Below are positions 26,829 through 35,808 of a stretch of 64,000 nt of DNA, piece by piece (position 1 is the first letter of the stretch; each line of letters opens with the position of its first letter). This DNA comes from Cytophagaceae bacterium (GTDB lineage: Bacteria; Bacteroidota; Bacteroidia; Cytophagales; UBA9547). The stretch is taken from NCBI GenBank assembly GCA_027488865.1, contig JAIYAU010000024.1:110907-174906 (forward strand). Reading direction: 5' to 3'. The position numbers were made by a program, and so were the translations under genes. The notes under the pieces were generated by a model, which saw nothing but the letters and a program-made list of their open reading frames with translations, was not told the origin of the DNA and ran no database searches.

Positions 26829-27922
26829 TATATAAAATCTATATCTAAGAAGTCACTTATAGTTTCACCAGCATTTTCTTTATACTCTTGCTGTGTTTGC
26901 ATCACCTCATCCAAATACAATTCGCCTTTGATATTTACCCCTTCTAAAAAGAATTTATATAAATCTACCGCAAATACGGGTGCGTAGATACCACAGGTAA
27001 CTAATGTTAATAAGAATGTTTTGGACAATTTTTTAATCAAGGTAAGCACTGGAAACTTAACATACATGCTTACCACTTTATCTTCTTGATAAACCTTGGT
27101 ATTGTTAAAATAAAACTCCAACATATATTTCAATGAAAGAAGAGGACTAAATATTAAAAAAATTACATAGTAAAGCCCAGAATAAAGTTGAAATGGAGGC
27201 TCCAACTTTAATGAAGAAATGAGGACTAAAATCGGAAGTAAAATCACCACAAAAACTGATGCAAGATTGAATAATACTATCAAAAAAAGAAAAAACAAGT
27301 CGCCTCCTTCTCCCTTAAATTTAAAGGATATATTCCCCAGTTTTAAGTTTTCTATTCTATATTTGATATTATTGGCTCTAAACCAAAATATATAAATGCC
27401 TAATGTAAGTACGCACAAGATTAAATCTATAAAAAATCTTATGTAAAGGGAATTGGCATTGCCTCCAAAACCCCATTGCACTCCTCTCCAAGTGGTACGA
27501 CCGGTTAAATACTTCATTCGCCTATGTAGTGCAAAAGGAAACACAAAAACGAATGCTAACAAATAAATCAACACCGCCACAGCAATAAGCCAATATATTT
27601 GAAAGTAAGTGGCCAAAAAAATGGAACCAAAATATAGACCCAGTAGGAACAAGATAAATCCAGCAAATATTAAAAACCCTTTAAATAATTCGTTGCCGGT
27701 ACCATGAAATTGAAACCCAGTACCGTTAAGTTGTGTATTGTTAAAAAAGAATTTATAACTTTTTATCTTACTCCATGGATAATAAAACCCTAGTGTAACA
27801 ATATTCAAAAACAAATTGGTGTAAAATATTGCTAAGTATTCCTTAGGATTGCCCTTAAAAGCTAATGTCGGCTTTTCAGGATTTCTTATAAATGCCTCTT
27901 CGGTTGTTGTATTAATATCCAT
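26828..27922 (-). CDS. DUF898 (YjgN-like) polytopic membrane protein
   Basis: A 364-residue protein from ATG 27922; an upstream ATG at 27961 adds only a hydrophobic stub. It shows the duplicated DUF898 pattern: FKGNPKEYLAIFYTNLFLN with TLGFYYPWSKIKSYKFF and GTGFQFHGTGNELF, then LCVLTLGIYIFWFRANNIKYR with FKFKGEGGDLF. About eight transmembrane helices are predicted. DUF898 function is unknown; in many bacteria it lies beside an M48 peptidase, as here, where the two genes overlap by one base. A joint role in envelope quality control is inferred. Confidence 0.88.
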   Translation of the reverse strand: MDINTTTEEAFIRNPEKPTLAFKGNPKEYLAIFYTNLFLNIVTLGFYYPWSKIKSYKFFFNNTQLNGTGFQFHGTGNELFKGFLIFAGFILFLLGLYFGSIFLATYFQIYWLIAVAVLIYLLAFVFVFPFALHRRMKYLTGRTTWRGVQWGFGGNANSLYIRFFIDLILCVLTLGIYIFWFRANNIKYRIENLKLGNISFKFKGEGGDLFFLFLIVLFNLASVFVVILLPILVLISSLKLEPPFQLYSGLYYVIFLIFSPLLSLKYMLEFYFNNTKVYQEDKVVSMYVKFPVLTLIKKLSKTFLLTLVTCGIYAPVFAVDLYKFFLEGVNIKGELYLDEVMQTQQEYKENAGETISDFLDIDFI

Positions 27923-28151
27923 AAAAAAGGTTAAAAACAATGATAACCAAAATATTATCATTTTGGAAATATTTTAAGTGCTAAATTTCCGAAACTATCT
28001 AACAAATTAATTGGCGTGATAACTGTAAACTTTCTATTCTTGAATTTGAACTCATTACTTGTTTAACCTAAATTTATCTTACTAACCTATTAAAACTGTG
28101 TTGCTGCTTTTATTTCAATTCCCAAAATTTATACTTTTACTAAAAAAATTT

Positions 28152-28340
28152 ATGTTAAAACTGACGATTCTTTTATCCCTGGCTGTAGTGTTTTTTATAA
28201 TTGGTGTTCACCAAACCATTAATGTGGGTTTTGCACAAAGTTATGGTCTTTTTATGCTCATGCTCGTGTGCTTTTTTTGTTATCTATATTTCAAGGATAA
28301 GTTGAACAATAAGGGTGAGGATACCAAGAATAAAAAATAG
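28152..28340 (+). CDS. Small membrane protein of unknown function
   Basis: A 62-residue protein from ATG 28152 (MLKLTILLSLAVVFF), preferred over an ATG at 28098 whose product begins with an unusual Leu/Lys-rich stretch. Two transmembrane helices (about 3-20 and 28-46) are joined by a short loop (QTINVGFAQS), and a charged tail (KDKLNNKGEDTKNKK) ends the protein. I do not recognise the family. The frame is open and hydrophobic in a gene-like way, and no other gene covers it. Confidence 0.5.
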   Translation: MLKLTILLSLAVVFFIIGVHQTINVGFAQSYGLFMLMLVCFFCYLYFKDKLNNKGEDTKNKK

Positions 28341-28389
28341 GAACCCCTAATTGACATCATTTATTGCAAAAGTGAGTTATCTATTTGAT

Positions 28390-29019
28390 CTAGATAATTT
28401 TTTCTGCTTTAGCTTTGCTAATAGCGTCCTCTCTGGAATTTACTTGCAACTTTAGGTAAATATTTTTAATATGAAATTTTACCGTGGATAAGCTAATATC
28501 TAATACTTCTGCAATAGTTTTATAACTCTTTCCATCAACTAGAAGCTTCAAAACATCCATTTCGCGTTCTGAAAGCAGTTGGTTATCTTTTATAAAAAAG
28601 GATTGTGCTACCATCCTGGCGATGTTGGCACTCATGGGGGCTCCCCCGAATGTAATTTCATCTAACGCATGTAAAAGCTGAACGTGTGTGCTGTTTTTAG
28701 TTATATATCCTGTTGCACCTGCACAAAGTGCTTCAAAAACACGATGACTGTTCTCAAAAATGGTAATCATCAAGATTTCAATTTTTGGATATTCGGTCTT
28801 AATAACTTTTGTCCCTTCAATACCCGACATTCCAGGAAGGTCAATATCCATTAAAATGATATCAGGCTTTGTCGTTTTGATGGTTTCCAAGGCCTTTTCG
28901 CAACTCTCAAATGTATGAGAAACAAAAAATTTATCAGTTGAATTTATTAACAATTCGAAACCCTCACGAATATCTTCGTTATCCTCAATTATGATAATAT
29001 TTTTTGAATGCGTGTTCAC
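28390..29019 (-). CDS. NarL/LuxR-type response regulator
   Basis: A 209-residue regulator from GTG 29019. A receiver domain has acidic pocket EDN at 12-14 and phosphoacceptor Asp58 (LMDIDLPGMSG). The C-terminal LuxR HTH has LSEREMDVLKLLVDGKSYKTIAEVLDISLSTVKFHIKNIYLKL. An in-frame ATG at 29154 would overlap the kinase gene by 80 bases and add 45 residues unlike a receiver, so I reject it. The gene follows the histidine kinase by 55 bases and they form a cognate pair. The genes controlled are unknown. Confidence 0.9.
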   Translation of the reverse strand: MNTHSKNIIIIEDNEDIREGFELLINSTDKFFVSHTFESCEKALETIKTTKPDIILMDIDLPGMSGIEGTKVIKTEYPKIEILMITIFENSHRVFEALCAGATGYITKNSTHVQLLHALDEITFGGAPMSANIARMVAQSFFIKDNQLLSEREMDVLKLLVDGKSYKTIAEVLDISLSTVKFHIKNIYLKLQVNSREDAISKAKAEKII

Positions 29020-29074
29020 TATTACAAAAGTAAAAAATAGATGTGCTATTTTACCTACCCAAAAAGGGTAGGTT

Positions 29075-30340
29075 TTAAAATGAATGTTTTTGTAAAGGTA
29101 TATAAAACTCGTGTACCGTGCCTTGTGGCGATGATCTAAGCTCGTGGAGACCATTTATTTCATTGGTTCTCTTTTTTATGTTTGATATTCCCCTTGAAGG
29201 AACTTCTTTTATATTAAAACCAACTCCATTGTCTGATAAAAAAATATAGGCCATATTATTTCTAATACCAATCTCAAAAGTTACCTCGGTACAACTAGCA
29301 TGTTTTGCGGCGTTGGTCATTATTTCTTTACACATTAAAATGATATGCCTACCTGTAGTGGCAGGAAAATGATACAATGATTGATCCGATAAGATACAGG
29401 AAGAAACAAAACTAACCTCAATATCACTAAAATATTGTTCTCCAAATTCCCTCAAATAAATGTATAATTCAAATAAATAATCACTTTTAAAATCAATCGA
29501 CCAAATAAAATCTTTTGTGCCGTCAAACAATTCCTTGGAGTGTCTAGAAATAGAATCAAGCATTTTTATTGAAGCACTGTTCTCTTGCTGCGCTAGGGTC
29601 ACCAAAATTGATTGAGAAAGAATATTAATGGAAGCCAGTCTGTTCCCCATTTCATCGTGAAAGTCGCGGGCCAACTTGCCTCTAAATTCGCTCATTTCTT
29701 CGGTTTTCTGCTTTATAAGAATCTCCAATTCATTTATTTTTTGATTGCTAAGAGCCTCCAACTTTTTGTTGGTATTTGATAGTACTCTTCCAAAAGTGCC
29801 CACCACCACAGCCAATAAAATTACTACAAAAGTCCAAGTGAAAAAATAATGCGTGTTGTTGTGAGTAAGCAAATAGTTTTTAAAAATATTGTGGGCTGAA
29901 TCTAATTGATTTTCATAAATATAAAGATATACCAAAAACGACACAATAAGTAACGTAGCAACACTGCCCCACCAATATTCAATTATAAGACTTTGTGTGA
30001 CCAAACAAACAAATACCCAAGCTAAATCGGCGGAATATAAACCTCCTGTATGATAAACACTTATCATGATTGGTATATAGGACAAAATTGCCCCATATAC
30101 CAAAGTGAATTTAAAGCTTGGAGCAAATCTTAGTAAAACCAAAGAAAAGGCAAACAGACTCACGCAAATGTAGTTATTCCAAATTTTGACCGTGTCGTTT
30201 GGATAATAAACGGCAAAGTAGATACAGTATGGGATAAGAAAGGCAATCAAGACAATTACACACCAAAAATAAATCTTTATATTTCGATATTGCTTGTGTT
30301 TGGTATCTCTTAAGTTTTTATGTAAAAAAATATCAATCAT
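29075..30340 (-). CDS. Membrane histidine kinase (HisKA_3 type)
   Basis: A 421-residue sensor kinase. Six or so transmembrane helices occupy residues 24-185 with little periplasmic sequence. A coiled coil is then followed by the HisKA_3 box (FRGKLARDFHDEMGNRLASI; phospho-His near 228). The HATPase domain has the N-box MTNAAKHASC and G-box DNGVGFNI. This subclass pairs with LuxR-type regulators, as in the next gene. The absence of a large external domain suggests that it senses a membrane or intramembrane signal. Confidence 0.9.
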   Translation of the reverse strand: MIDIFLHKNLRDTKHKQYRNIKIYFWCVIVLIAFLIPYCIYFAVYYPNDTVKIWNNYICVSLFAFSLVLLRFAPSFKFTLVYGAILSYIPIMISVYHTGGLYSADLAWVFVCLVTQSLIIEYWWGSVATLLIVSFLVYLYIYENQLDSAHNIFKNYLLTHNNTHYFFTWTFVVILLAVVVGTFGRVLSNTNKKLEALSNQKINELEILIKQKTEEMSEFRGKLARDFHDEMGNRLASINILSQSILVTLAQQENSASIKMLDSISRHSKELFDGTKDFIWSIDFKSDYLFELYIYLREFGEQYFSDIEVSFVSSCILSDQSLYHFPATTGRHIILMCKEIMTNAAKHASCTEVTFEIGIRNNMAYIFLSDNGVGFNIKEVPSRGISNIKKRTNEINGLHELRSSPQGTVHEFYIPLQKHSF

Positions 30341-30468
30341 TTTTTATGTCCTCAGCTGACTTAACAACTTACTGAAATCCTTAGGGAAGGTTTTCTCTTT
30401 TCTATCAATATTCGTAAATAATGGACTTATGGGCACAAAGCAAATAGAAGCTAGATGGTTTAAAATAT

Positions 30469-30512
30469 TAATGGATTAAAAGAGGATGAACTTATTCCCC
30501 CTTAATCCATTA
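30469..30512 (-). terminator. Possible terminator downstream of gldM
   Basis: The 11-bp inverted repeat TAATGGATTAA / TTAATCCATTA has a 22-base loop. It lies 38 bases after the gldM stop. There is no strong T run, so it could instead be a regulatory palindrome for the kinase promoter on the same strand. Confidence 0.4.
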
Positions 30513-30549
30513 AAGTTATCTCTTAGAGCGATAATGATTTAGGTTAAAG

Positions 30550-32148
30550 TTATTTGGTTATGCTAATTGGCTTAGCTGCCAACATTTTAATATCTTCAAT
30601 CTGATTTTCAAAATTAGCTCGTTGCACCTTTTGTACATCAATGAGCAATATGTCGCCATCCATAACACCAGGACCATTTAAAAAGGATAAATCTATATTA
30701 CCCGAATTAAAAGTCATGGTTAGTTTACGTGAACGTCTTCGAATTACAGAAACTTCCACCTGGGCTATATTATATCGGGCGTCACGAGGATTCAATTTGG
30801 CAAAATTATACTCAGGCTCTGCAACAACTTTTAATCTCGCAGGAAAAGGAGCTTTAAGTCCTAACTTTGGATCTACTTCTTGGTTTCCATTATAGATTTT
30901 TACCGTTGGTAAGGGTACCAAAAGTACATTATAAGACATCTCATCAAGGAAATTGCCATTACTATATATCTTAAGTTTAACTTGAGGGGAATTCGGCACC
31001 ACCGTTACTTTACCAATTTCGTTACCACTTAGAACTTTAGCCCCTGTAGAACCCGTATAGCTAGGTTTAAAATCAGCACCCAATGGAGGACAACTTAGTT
31101 TCAGTTCGTTGCCACAATTTTTATACAAAACTGTTTGAGCGGCCGCTTGCACACTTACATACGGCTTGGCTACTTTATATTCTCCATTAATAATAAAAGT
31201 CGTATCCTTTCCGTTTTGCTTGATGGTAATTTTGCCTTGCCATTTCCTTTTTGCTATACCATCAATGTAACCACCGCCTTGTGCAGTCATTTCCACAATA
31301 CCTTTGCCCATTTTATCTACCTTTAACATTTGTCCATTTGCGGTAATAATTGGGTTAAGTGTTGAGGAGGACGCACCTAAAAATACTTCCGCTCGATATT
31401 TTGTTCCGGCAACCACTGTATTAGATTCTGCTCTGTAAGTTGCTTCAATTTGATCAAACTTAAATCTAGAAGCATCCACAGCACTAGACAAGTCATTAAG
31501 TGCCGCTGCTTCATATTTAAGCACCTCACTTTCCATGTTGCTCAATACAGCCATGGCAGCCACCATGGGCGTTTGTGCAAAGTTAAGTTCGGAGAAATCC
31601 TTGGCTTTTTGATCCGAACTAGATGAAATTCGAGGGTCGTCTTTGGCATCTAATGCTATATCGACATAGTCTCTCTTTCTAGTGATATTCCTTAAATCGC
31701 TACAAAATTGATTTATCTCCTTCTTAAGTTCAAGACCACGTTTTTTGCCAATCATTAATTCTTCAATTAAATTTTCCTCTTTTGCGCCCTTATACATTGA
31801 ATTCTGATCATTAGGATTTTCATACCCACCAGTTGCTTCTACTATTTCTTTTCTGAGGCTGTCAATATATTGTTTTATTTTAGCCGCTTCTACCCTCACC
31901 TTTTTTGCTTTATCCAATATTTCCACATCATTCTTACCAGAGCCACGCTCCTTTACTGCATTTTCTATGCTAAGATAAACGGCATGATTGTTTCCGTTGG
32001 TTAAATCATTTGCTCTTTTTAGGCTATCATCTAGAAATTTAAATTTTTCCATAATAGCTGAACTCACTTGAAGCGCCAATAATGCGAGTAATATTAGGTA
32101 CATTATACCTATAAGTTTTTGTCTGGGTGTTTCTTTTCCTCCTGCCAT
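30550..32148 (-). CDS. gldM: GldM, T9SS motor component
   Basis: GldM with GldL forms the proton-driven T9SS/gliding motor; GldM dimers span the periplasm to the GldKN ring. The 532-residue protein begins MAGGKETPRQKLIGIMYLIL, the characteristic GldM N-terminus with a single transmembrane helix at about 11-32. A helical D1 domain and beta domains follow (VVAGTKYRAEVFLGA, ...YNVLLVPLPTVKIYNG). Length matches the family (about 510-530). GldM is usually in a gldKLMN block, but here the flanking genes are a two-component system and rpoN, so it is either a paralogue or a dispersed core gene. Confidence 0.93.
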   Translation of the reverse strand: MAGGKETPRQKLIGIMYLILLALLALQVSSAIMEKFKFLDDSLKRANDLTNGNNHAVYLSIENAVKERGSGKNDVEILDKAKKVRVEAAKIKQYIDSLRKEIVEATGGYENPNDQNSMYKGAKEENLIEELMIGKKRGLELKKEINQFCSDLRNITRKRDYVDIALDAKDDPRISSSSDQKAKDFSELNFAQTPMVAAMAVLSNMESEVLKYEAAALNDLSSAVDASRFKFDQIEATYRAESNTVVAGTKYRAEVFLGASSSTLNPIITANGQMLKVDKMGKGIVEMTAQGGGYIDGIAKRKWQGKITIKQNGKDTTFIINGEYKVAKPYVSVQAAAQTVLYKNCGNELKLSCPPLGADFKPSYTGSTGAKVLSGNEIGKVTVVPNSPQVKLKIYSNGNFLDEMSYNVLLVPLPTVKIYNGNQEVDPKLGLKAPFPARLKVVAEPEYNFAKLNPRDARYNIAQVEVSVIRRRSRKLTMTFNSGNIDLSFLNGPGVMDGDILLIDVQKVQRANFENQIEDIKMLAAKPISITK

Positions 32149-32601
32149 GATTGTTAAAGTTTAGTTTTTATAAGACAATATTTAACTGAGCCCCAACTAT
32201 TTTTAGGTCTATCTATTTAATAATCAGCATAAATGCCGATTTAAGATGGAAGACCATAAGTGGGGTAAAATAAAAAACGTTATGAAACTTGAATCCTTAA
32301 GAGGTGTCAAAAGGAGGCCTCCTCCTTTGAGAATTGATTTGAAATGTTGTAAACATAATGTTCCTGCTTTTTAAAGTATGTCACTATAATGCAACAAGCC
32401 TTCAAAAGGAACACCCATTTAAAAAAAAATTATTATTATTTTTCATCTAGAACAAATCAATTGTTGTATATAGTTGATTACTAATAGTTTTGTTATCAAT
32501 TTTAAAATTCATTTACAACATAAATTATTTATGACTACAATAAATTTTTTTTGGTATTATATTTGTTAGGAGGGAAGTTTGGTATAACCCTATACATCAC
32601 T
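32149..32601. other. Divergent gldM / rpoN intergenic region (453 bases)
   Basis: Holds the divergent promoters of gldM and rpoN. A TATATTTG -7-like element at 32558-32565 could serve rpoN. A perfect 12-bp GC-rich palindrome AGGAGGCCTCCT is at 32312-32323, standing out from its AT-rich surroundings. No small gene was recognised. Confidence 0.5.
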
Positions 32602-34080
32602 ATGCAGAAATTAGGACTCAATCAATCGTTACAGCAGAAACTTTCACCGTTACAAATCCAATATATTAGGCTATTGCAAGTGCCCACAGCCGAGTTGGAG
32701 AGCAGGATTGAGGAGGAGCTTGAAATTAATCCAGCATTGGAGGAGGGAGAGTTTGAGGAGCCAATGGAAAGTTTGGATTCAGAGACTGATTCAGAGGCTG
32801 ATGAATATGAAGGAGAAACTGAACCAGACACTTACGACAATGACGATTTTAGTGTAAGCGATTATCTGGATGATGACAGCGCCGGTTACAAAATGTACGG
32901 AGATGGACCTAACGGGGATGAGGAGGACAAAGACATGCCTATCACCACCGAAACAACACTTTTCGAAACGTTATACACACAATTGAGTTTCTTAAAACTA
33001 AATGATAGAGAAGATAAAATCGCTAAACAGCTTATAGGTAGTATTGATAATGATGGATATATCCGTCGTGATTTGGAGGCCATCACCAACGATCTGGCAT
33101 TTTCTCAAAATATCGATACAGATACAGAAGAACTTGAATCGGTTTTATTTAAAATACAATCTCTAGACCCCGCTGGCATTGGTGCACGCACCCTTCAAGA
33201 ATGTTTGCATCTACAACTTAAGAGACGAGATGATGAGCACCCTCATCAACCAGAGATTAGATTAGCACTAGAAATAGTAGATAACTGTTTTGATGAATTC
33301 ACTAAAAAACATTACGAAAAGATTCAAAAAATAACTTTAGCTGATGACGATGATCTCAAAGAGGCTGTAAATATTATCATAAAGCTTAATCCTAAGCCAG
33401 GTGGAGGAGAAACAGGTGATGTAGTGTCACAATACATTATTCCTGATTATATTATGGTCAACAATAATGGTATTTTAGAAATTACCCTAAATTCTAAAAA
33501 TGCTCCAGACCTAAAAGTGAGCCCCACCTACATTGAAATGTTTGATACCTATGAAAAAAGTAGCAAACAAGATAAAAGCCTCAAAGAAGCAGTCACATTC
33601 GTAAAACAAAAATTGGATAGTGCTAAATGGTTTATCGATGCCATTAAACAGCGCCAACAAACTTTGTTGAGAACCATGAACTCCATCGTTAAATTTCAAT
33701 ACGAATTTTTTATAGATGGGGACGAAGCCAAGCTTAAACCAATGATATTAAAGGATATAGCCCTAGATATCAATATGGATATTTCAACTGTATCGCGTGT
33801 AGCCAGTAGCAAAACCATCCAAACAGAACATGGTATTTACCCCTTAAAATTCTTTTTCTCGGAGGGCATTAGTACCGATTCTGGTGAAGACGTGAGTAGT
33901 AGAGAGATTAAAAGTATTATTAAAGAATATATCCTGAACGAAGATAAAGCCAAACCGTTAGCCGATGATAGATTGGAAAAACTATTAAGGGATAGAGGGT
34001 TTAATATTGCAAGACGTACAGTAGCTAAATACCGGGAACAGCTTGAAATTCCTGTTGCCCGATTGAGAAAAGAACTTTAG
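32602..34080 (+). CDS. rpoN: RNA polymerase sigma-54 factor
   Basis: A 492-residue sigma-54 from ATG 32602 (MQKLGLNQSLQQKLSPLQIQ), the standard start. Region I is Gln/Leu-rich, followed by an unusually long acidic region II at about 36-120 (runs of Asp/Glu). The core-binding domain and HTH come next (ALDINMDISTVSRV). A perfect RpoN box (ARRTVAKYRE) ends the protein. Sigma-54 needs an AAA+ activator; none is encoded in this window. A different start 51 bases upstream would be TTG and is not family-like. Confidence 0.96.
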   Translation: MQKLGLNQSLQQKLSPLQIQYIRLLQVPTAELESRIEEELEINPALEEGEFEEPMESLDSETDSEADEYEGETEPDTYDNDDFSVSDYLDDDSAGYKMYGDGPNGDEEDKDMPITTETTLFETLYTQLSFLKLNDREDKIAKQLIGSIDNDGYIRRDLEAITNDLAFSQNIDTDTEELESVLFKIQSLDPAGIGARTLQECLHLQLKRRDDEHPHQPEIRLALEIVDNCFDEFTKKHYEKIQKITLADDDDLKEAVNIIIKLNPKPGGGETGDVVSQYIIPDYIMVNNNGILEITLNSKNAPDLKVSPTYIEMFDTYEKSSKQDKSLKEAVTFVKQKLDSAKWFIDAIKQRQQTLLRTMNSIVKFQYEFFIDGDEAKLKPMILKDIALDINMDISTVSRVASSKTIQTEHGIYPLKFFFSEGISTDSGEDVSSREIKSIIKEYILNEDKAKPLADDRLEKLLRDRGFNIARRTVAKYREQLEIPVARLRKEL

Positions 34081-34122
34081 CTGTAAATGAATTTATTGCA
34101 GCCGTTTATAAACATGCTCATT

Positions 34123-34605
34123 TTAATACTTTACTTTAATTCCATGATATTCCTCCTGTTCTTGGTAGTCCTTTCTTAAGGGAAAACCCACCCAATCACT
34201 TGGCATTAAAATCCTCCTGAGATCTGGATGGTTTTCAAATAATATCCCAAACATGTCAAAAGCCTCCCTTTCATGCCAATCAGCACTTTTATAAATATCG
34301 CTAATACTAGGAATTGTTGGTTGTAGCTTGTCTACAAACACTCGGATTACTACACTATGATTGTTGGGAATAGAATACAAGTGATATATTACCTCCAAAC
34401 TTTTGTCTGGTCCATTATCCACTCCTGTTAAACATGACAAATAGTCAAAAAAAAGCAAATCATTATCTTTTAAAAAGCGAAACAATTTAGTTAGGGCACT
34501 TGGAAGTACAACCAAATATGGTTGCATAACTTTCTCGTTTGCTTCTACTACTATTTCCGCTCCGAACTCCGCTTTAATCGAGTTAATAATGTCTTCAAAT
34601 GTCAT
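34123..34605 (-). CDS. nuoC: NADH-quinone oxidoreductase subunit C
   Basis: A 160-residue NuoC, peripheral-arm subunit of respiratory complex I. Visible motifs are DYLSCLTGVD, then the family signature SADWHEREAFDMFGI with HPDLRRILMPSDWVGFPLRKDY. The start ATG overlaps the galE stop by four bases (ATGA). Length fits an unfused NuoC. In most genomes nuoC sits between nuoB and nuoD; here neither is beside it. The two genes are convergent with rpoN on the right-hand side of its coordinates. Confidence 0.95.
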   Translation of the reverse strand: MTFEDIINSIKAEFGAEIVVEANEKVMQPYLVVLPSALTKLFRFLKDNDLLFFDYLSCLTGVDNGPDKSLEVIYHLYSIPNNHSVVIRVFVDKLQPTIPSISDIYKSADWHEREAFDMFGILFENHPDLRRILMPSDWVGFPLRKDYQEQEEYHGIKVKY

Positions 34606-35621
34606 ACAATTTGTCTAATTCTCTTTTCCCAGTTCCAAGCTTTTCGAAGCGATTCTTCTAAAGAGACCTCAGTTTTCCAACCAAGAACCGTATTGGCTTT
34701 GGCTACGTTTGCGTAAATTTGCTCTACATCACCGTCTCTTCTTGGCCCGATTTTGTAATTGATTTGAATATGATTGGCTGCCTCAAAAGTTTTTACCACT
34801 TCAAGAACTGATGCACCTGTTCCAGTACCTAAATTGAACACATCGTATAATTTGTTATCACTTTTATTCAACAAAAACTGCAAAGCACGCACATGAGCAA
34901 CAGCCAAGTCTACCACATCTATAAAATCACGAATATTTGTTCCATCGGTGGTATCATAATCATTGCCAAAAATAGTTAGTTGTGATCTTACGCCAGCAGC
35001 AGTTTGTGTTACAAATGGAACCAAATTGGTAGGAACACCTATTGGCAGTTCGCCGATTAAACTTGATGGATGTGCGCCAATAGGATTAAAATATCGTAAT
35101 GCCAACGCCTTAAAATCATTGGTTTGAATAAAATCTTTGATAATATCTTCACAAATTTTCTTCGTATTACCGTAGGGAGAATTAGCTGGTTTTATAGGCG
35201 TTTCTTCTGTAACTGGCAAAATATCAGGCACTCCATAAACTGTACATGAAGATGAAAATATAAGATTATTAAGTTCATGCTTTTTCATCAATCTTAATAA
35301 TACACAAAGGGAACTAATATTGTCTGAATAATATTTTAATGGATTGTTAACAGACTCAGGTACAGATTTATGTGCTGCAAAATGTATTACTCCCACAATA
35401 CCCTTGTTTTCAGAGAAGATCTTATCCATAGCAGCACTATCGGTACAATCAGCCTCATAGCTATTAACACGTTTGTGTAGTATCTTTTCAATACCCTCTA
35501 GGACTGATTTTTCTGAATTTGCAAAATTGTCTACAATAATTGGCTCAAAGCCTGCATTACTTAGTTCCACTACAGTATGTGAACCTATAAAACCCGCACC
35601 ACCTGTTACTAATACCTTCAT
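34602..35621 (-). CDS. galE: UDP-glucose 4-epimerase
   Basis: A 339-residue NAD-dependent epimerase interconverting UDP-glucose and UDP-galactose. The Rossmann motif TGGAGFIGSHTVV, the active-site Ser region SSSCTVYG, and the YGNTK catalytic Tyr/Lys pair are all present, with RYFNPIGAHPS and DGTNIRDFIDVVDLA in the substrate half. It is the first gene of a two-gene unit overlapping nuoC. A TACTTTTG -7 element is at 35654-35661 (minus strand). Confidence 0.94.
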   Translation of the reverse strand: MKVLVTGGAGFIGSHTVVELSNAGFEPIIVDNFANSEKSVLEGIEKILHKRVNSYEADCTDSAAMDKIFSENKGIVGVIHFAAHKSVPESVNNPLKYYSDNISSLCVLLRLMKKHELNNLIFSSSCTVYGVPDILPVTEETPIKPANSPYGNTKKICEDIIKDFIQTNDFKALALRYFNPIGAHPSSLIGELPIGVPTNLVPFVTQTAAGVRSQLTIFGNDYDTTDGTNIRDFIDVVDLAVAHVRALQFLLNKSDNKLYDVFNLGTGTGASVLEVVKTFEAANHIQINYKIGPRRDGDVEQIYANVAKANTVLGWKTEVSLEESLRKAWNWEKRIRQIV

Positions 35622-35653
35622 AAATTAAATTGAGGGAATAAAAATTAATTACC

Positions 35654-35661
35654 CAAAAGTA
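35654..35661 (-). promoter_or_regulatory. -7 element of the galE promoter
   Basis: Reads TACTTTTG on the minus strand, 33 bases upstream of the galE ATG. No good TTG was found at the -33 spacing. Confidence 0.35.
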
Positions 35662-35726
35662 AAAATTAGTTGTGAATAAAACGTGTTTTATACCTGCTAG
35701 TTTTGAATTATAAATTTTGAGATATT

Positions 35727-35759
35727 TTGAGAATTTTACTTTTTATTCATTTAACTTTG
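35727..35759 (+). promoter_or_regulatory. moxR promoter
   Basis: TTG at 35727-35729, 22-base spacer, TAACTTTG at 35752-35759. The leader to the ATG at 35809 is about 45 bases. Confidence 0.5.
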
Positions 35760-35808
35760 AGGTTAGTAAGTTTTTAAAAGTAATGTTCATTTTTAATTAA
35801 AGTAAAAA

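Noticed and set aside
28098..28151. Longer start of the small membrane protein at 28098
   Set aside because: The extra 18 residues are a Leu/Lys/Phe string with no clear role; ATG 28152 starts a cleaner helix.
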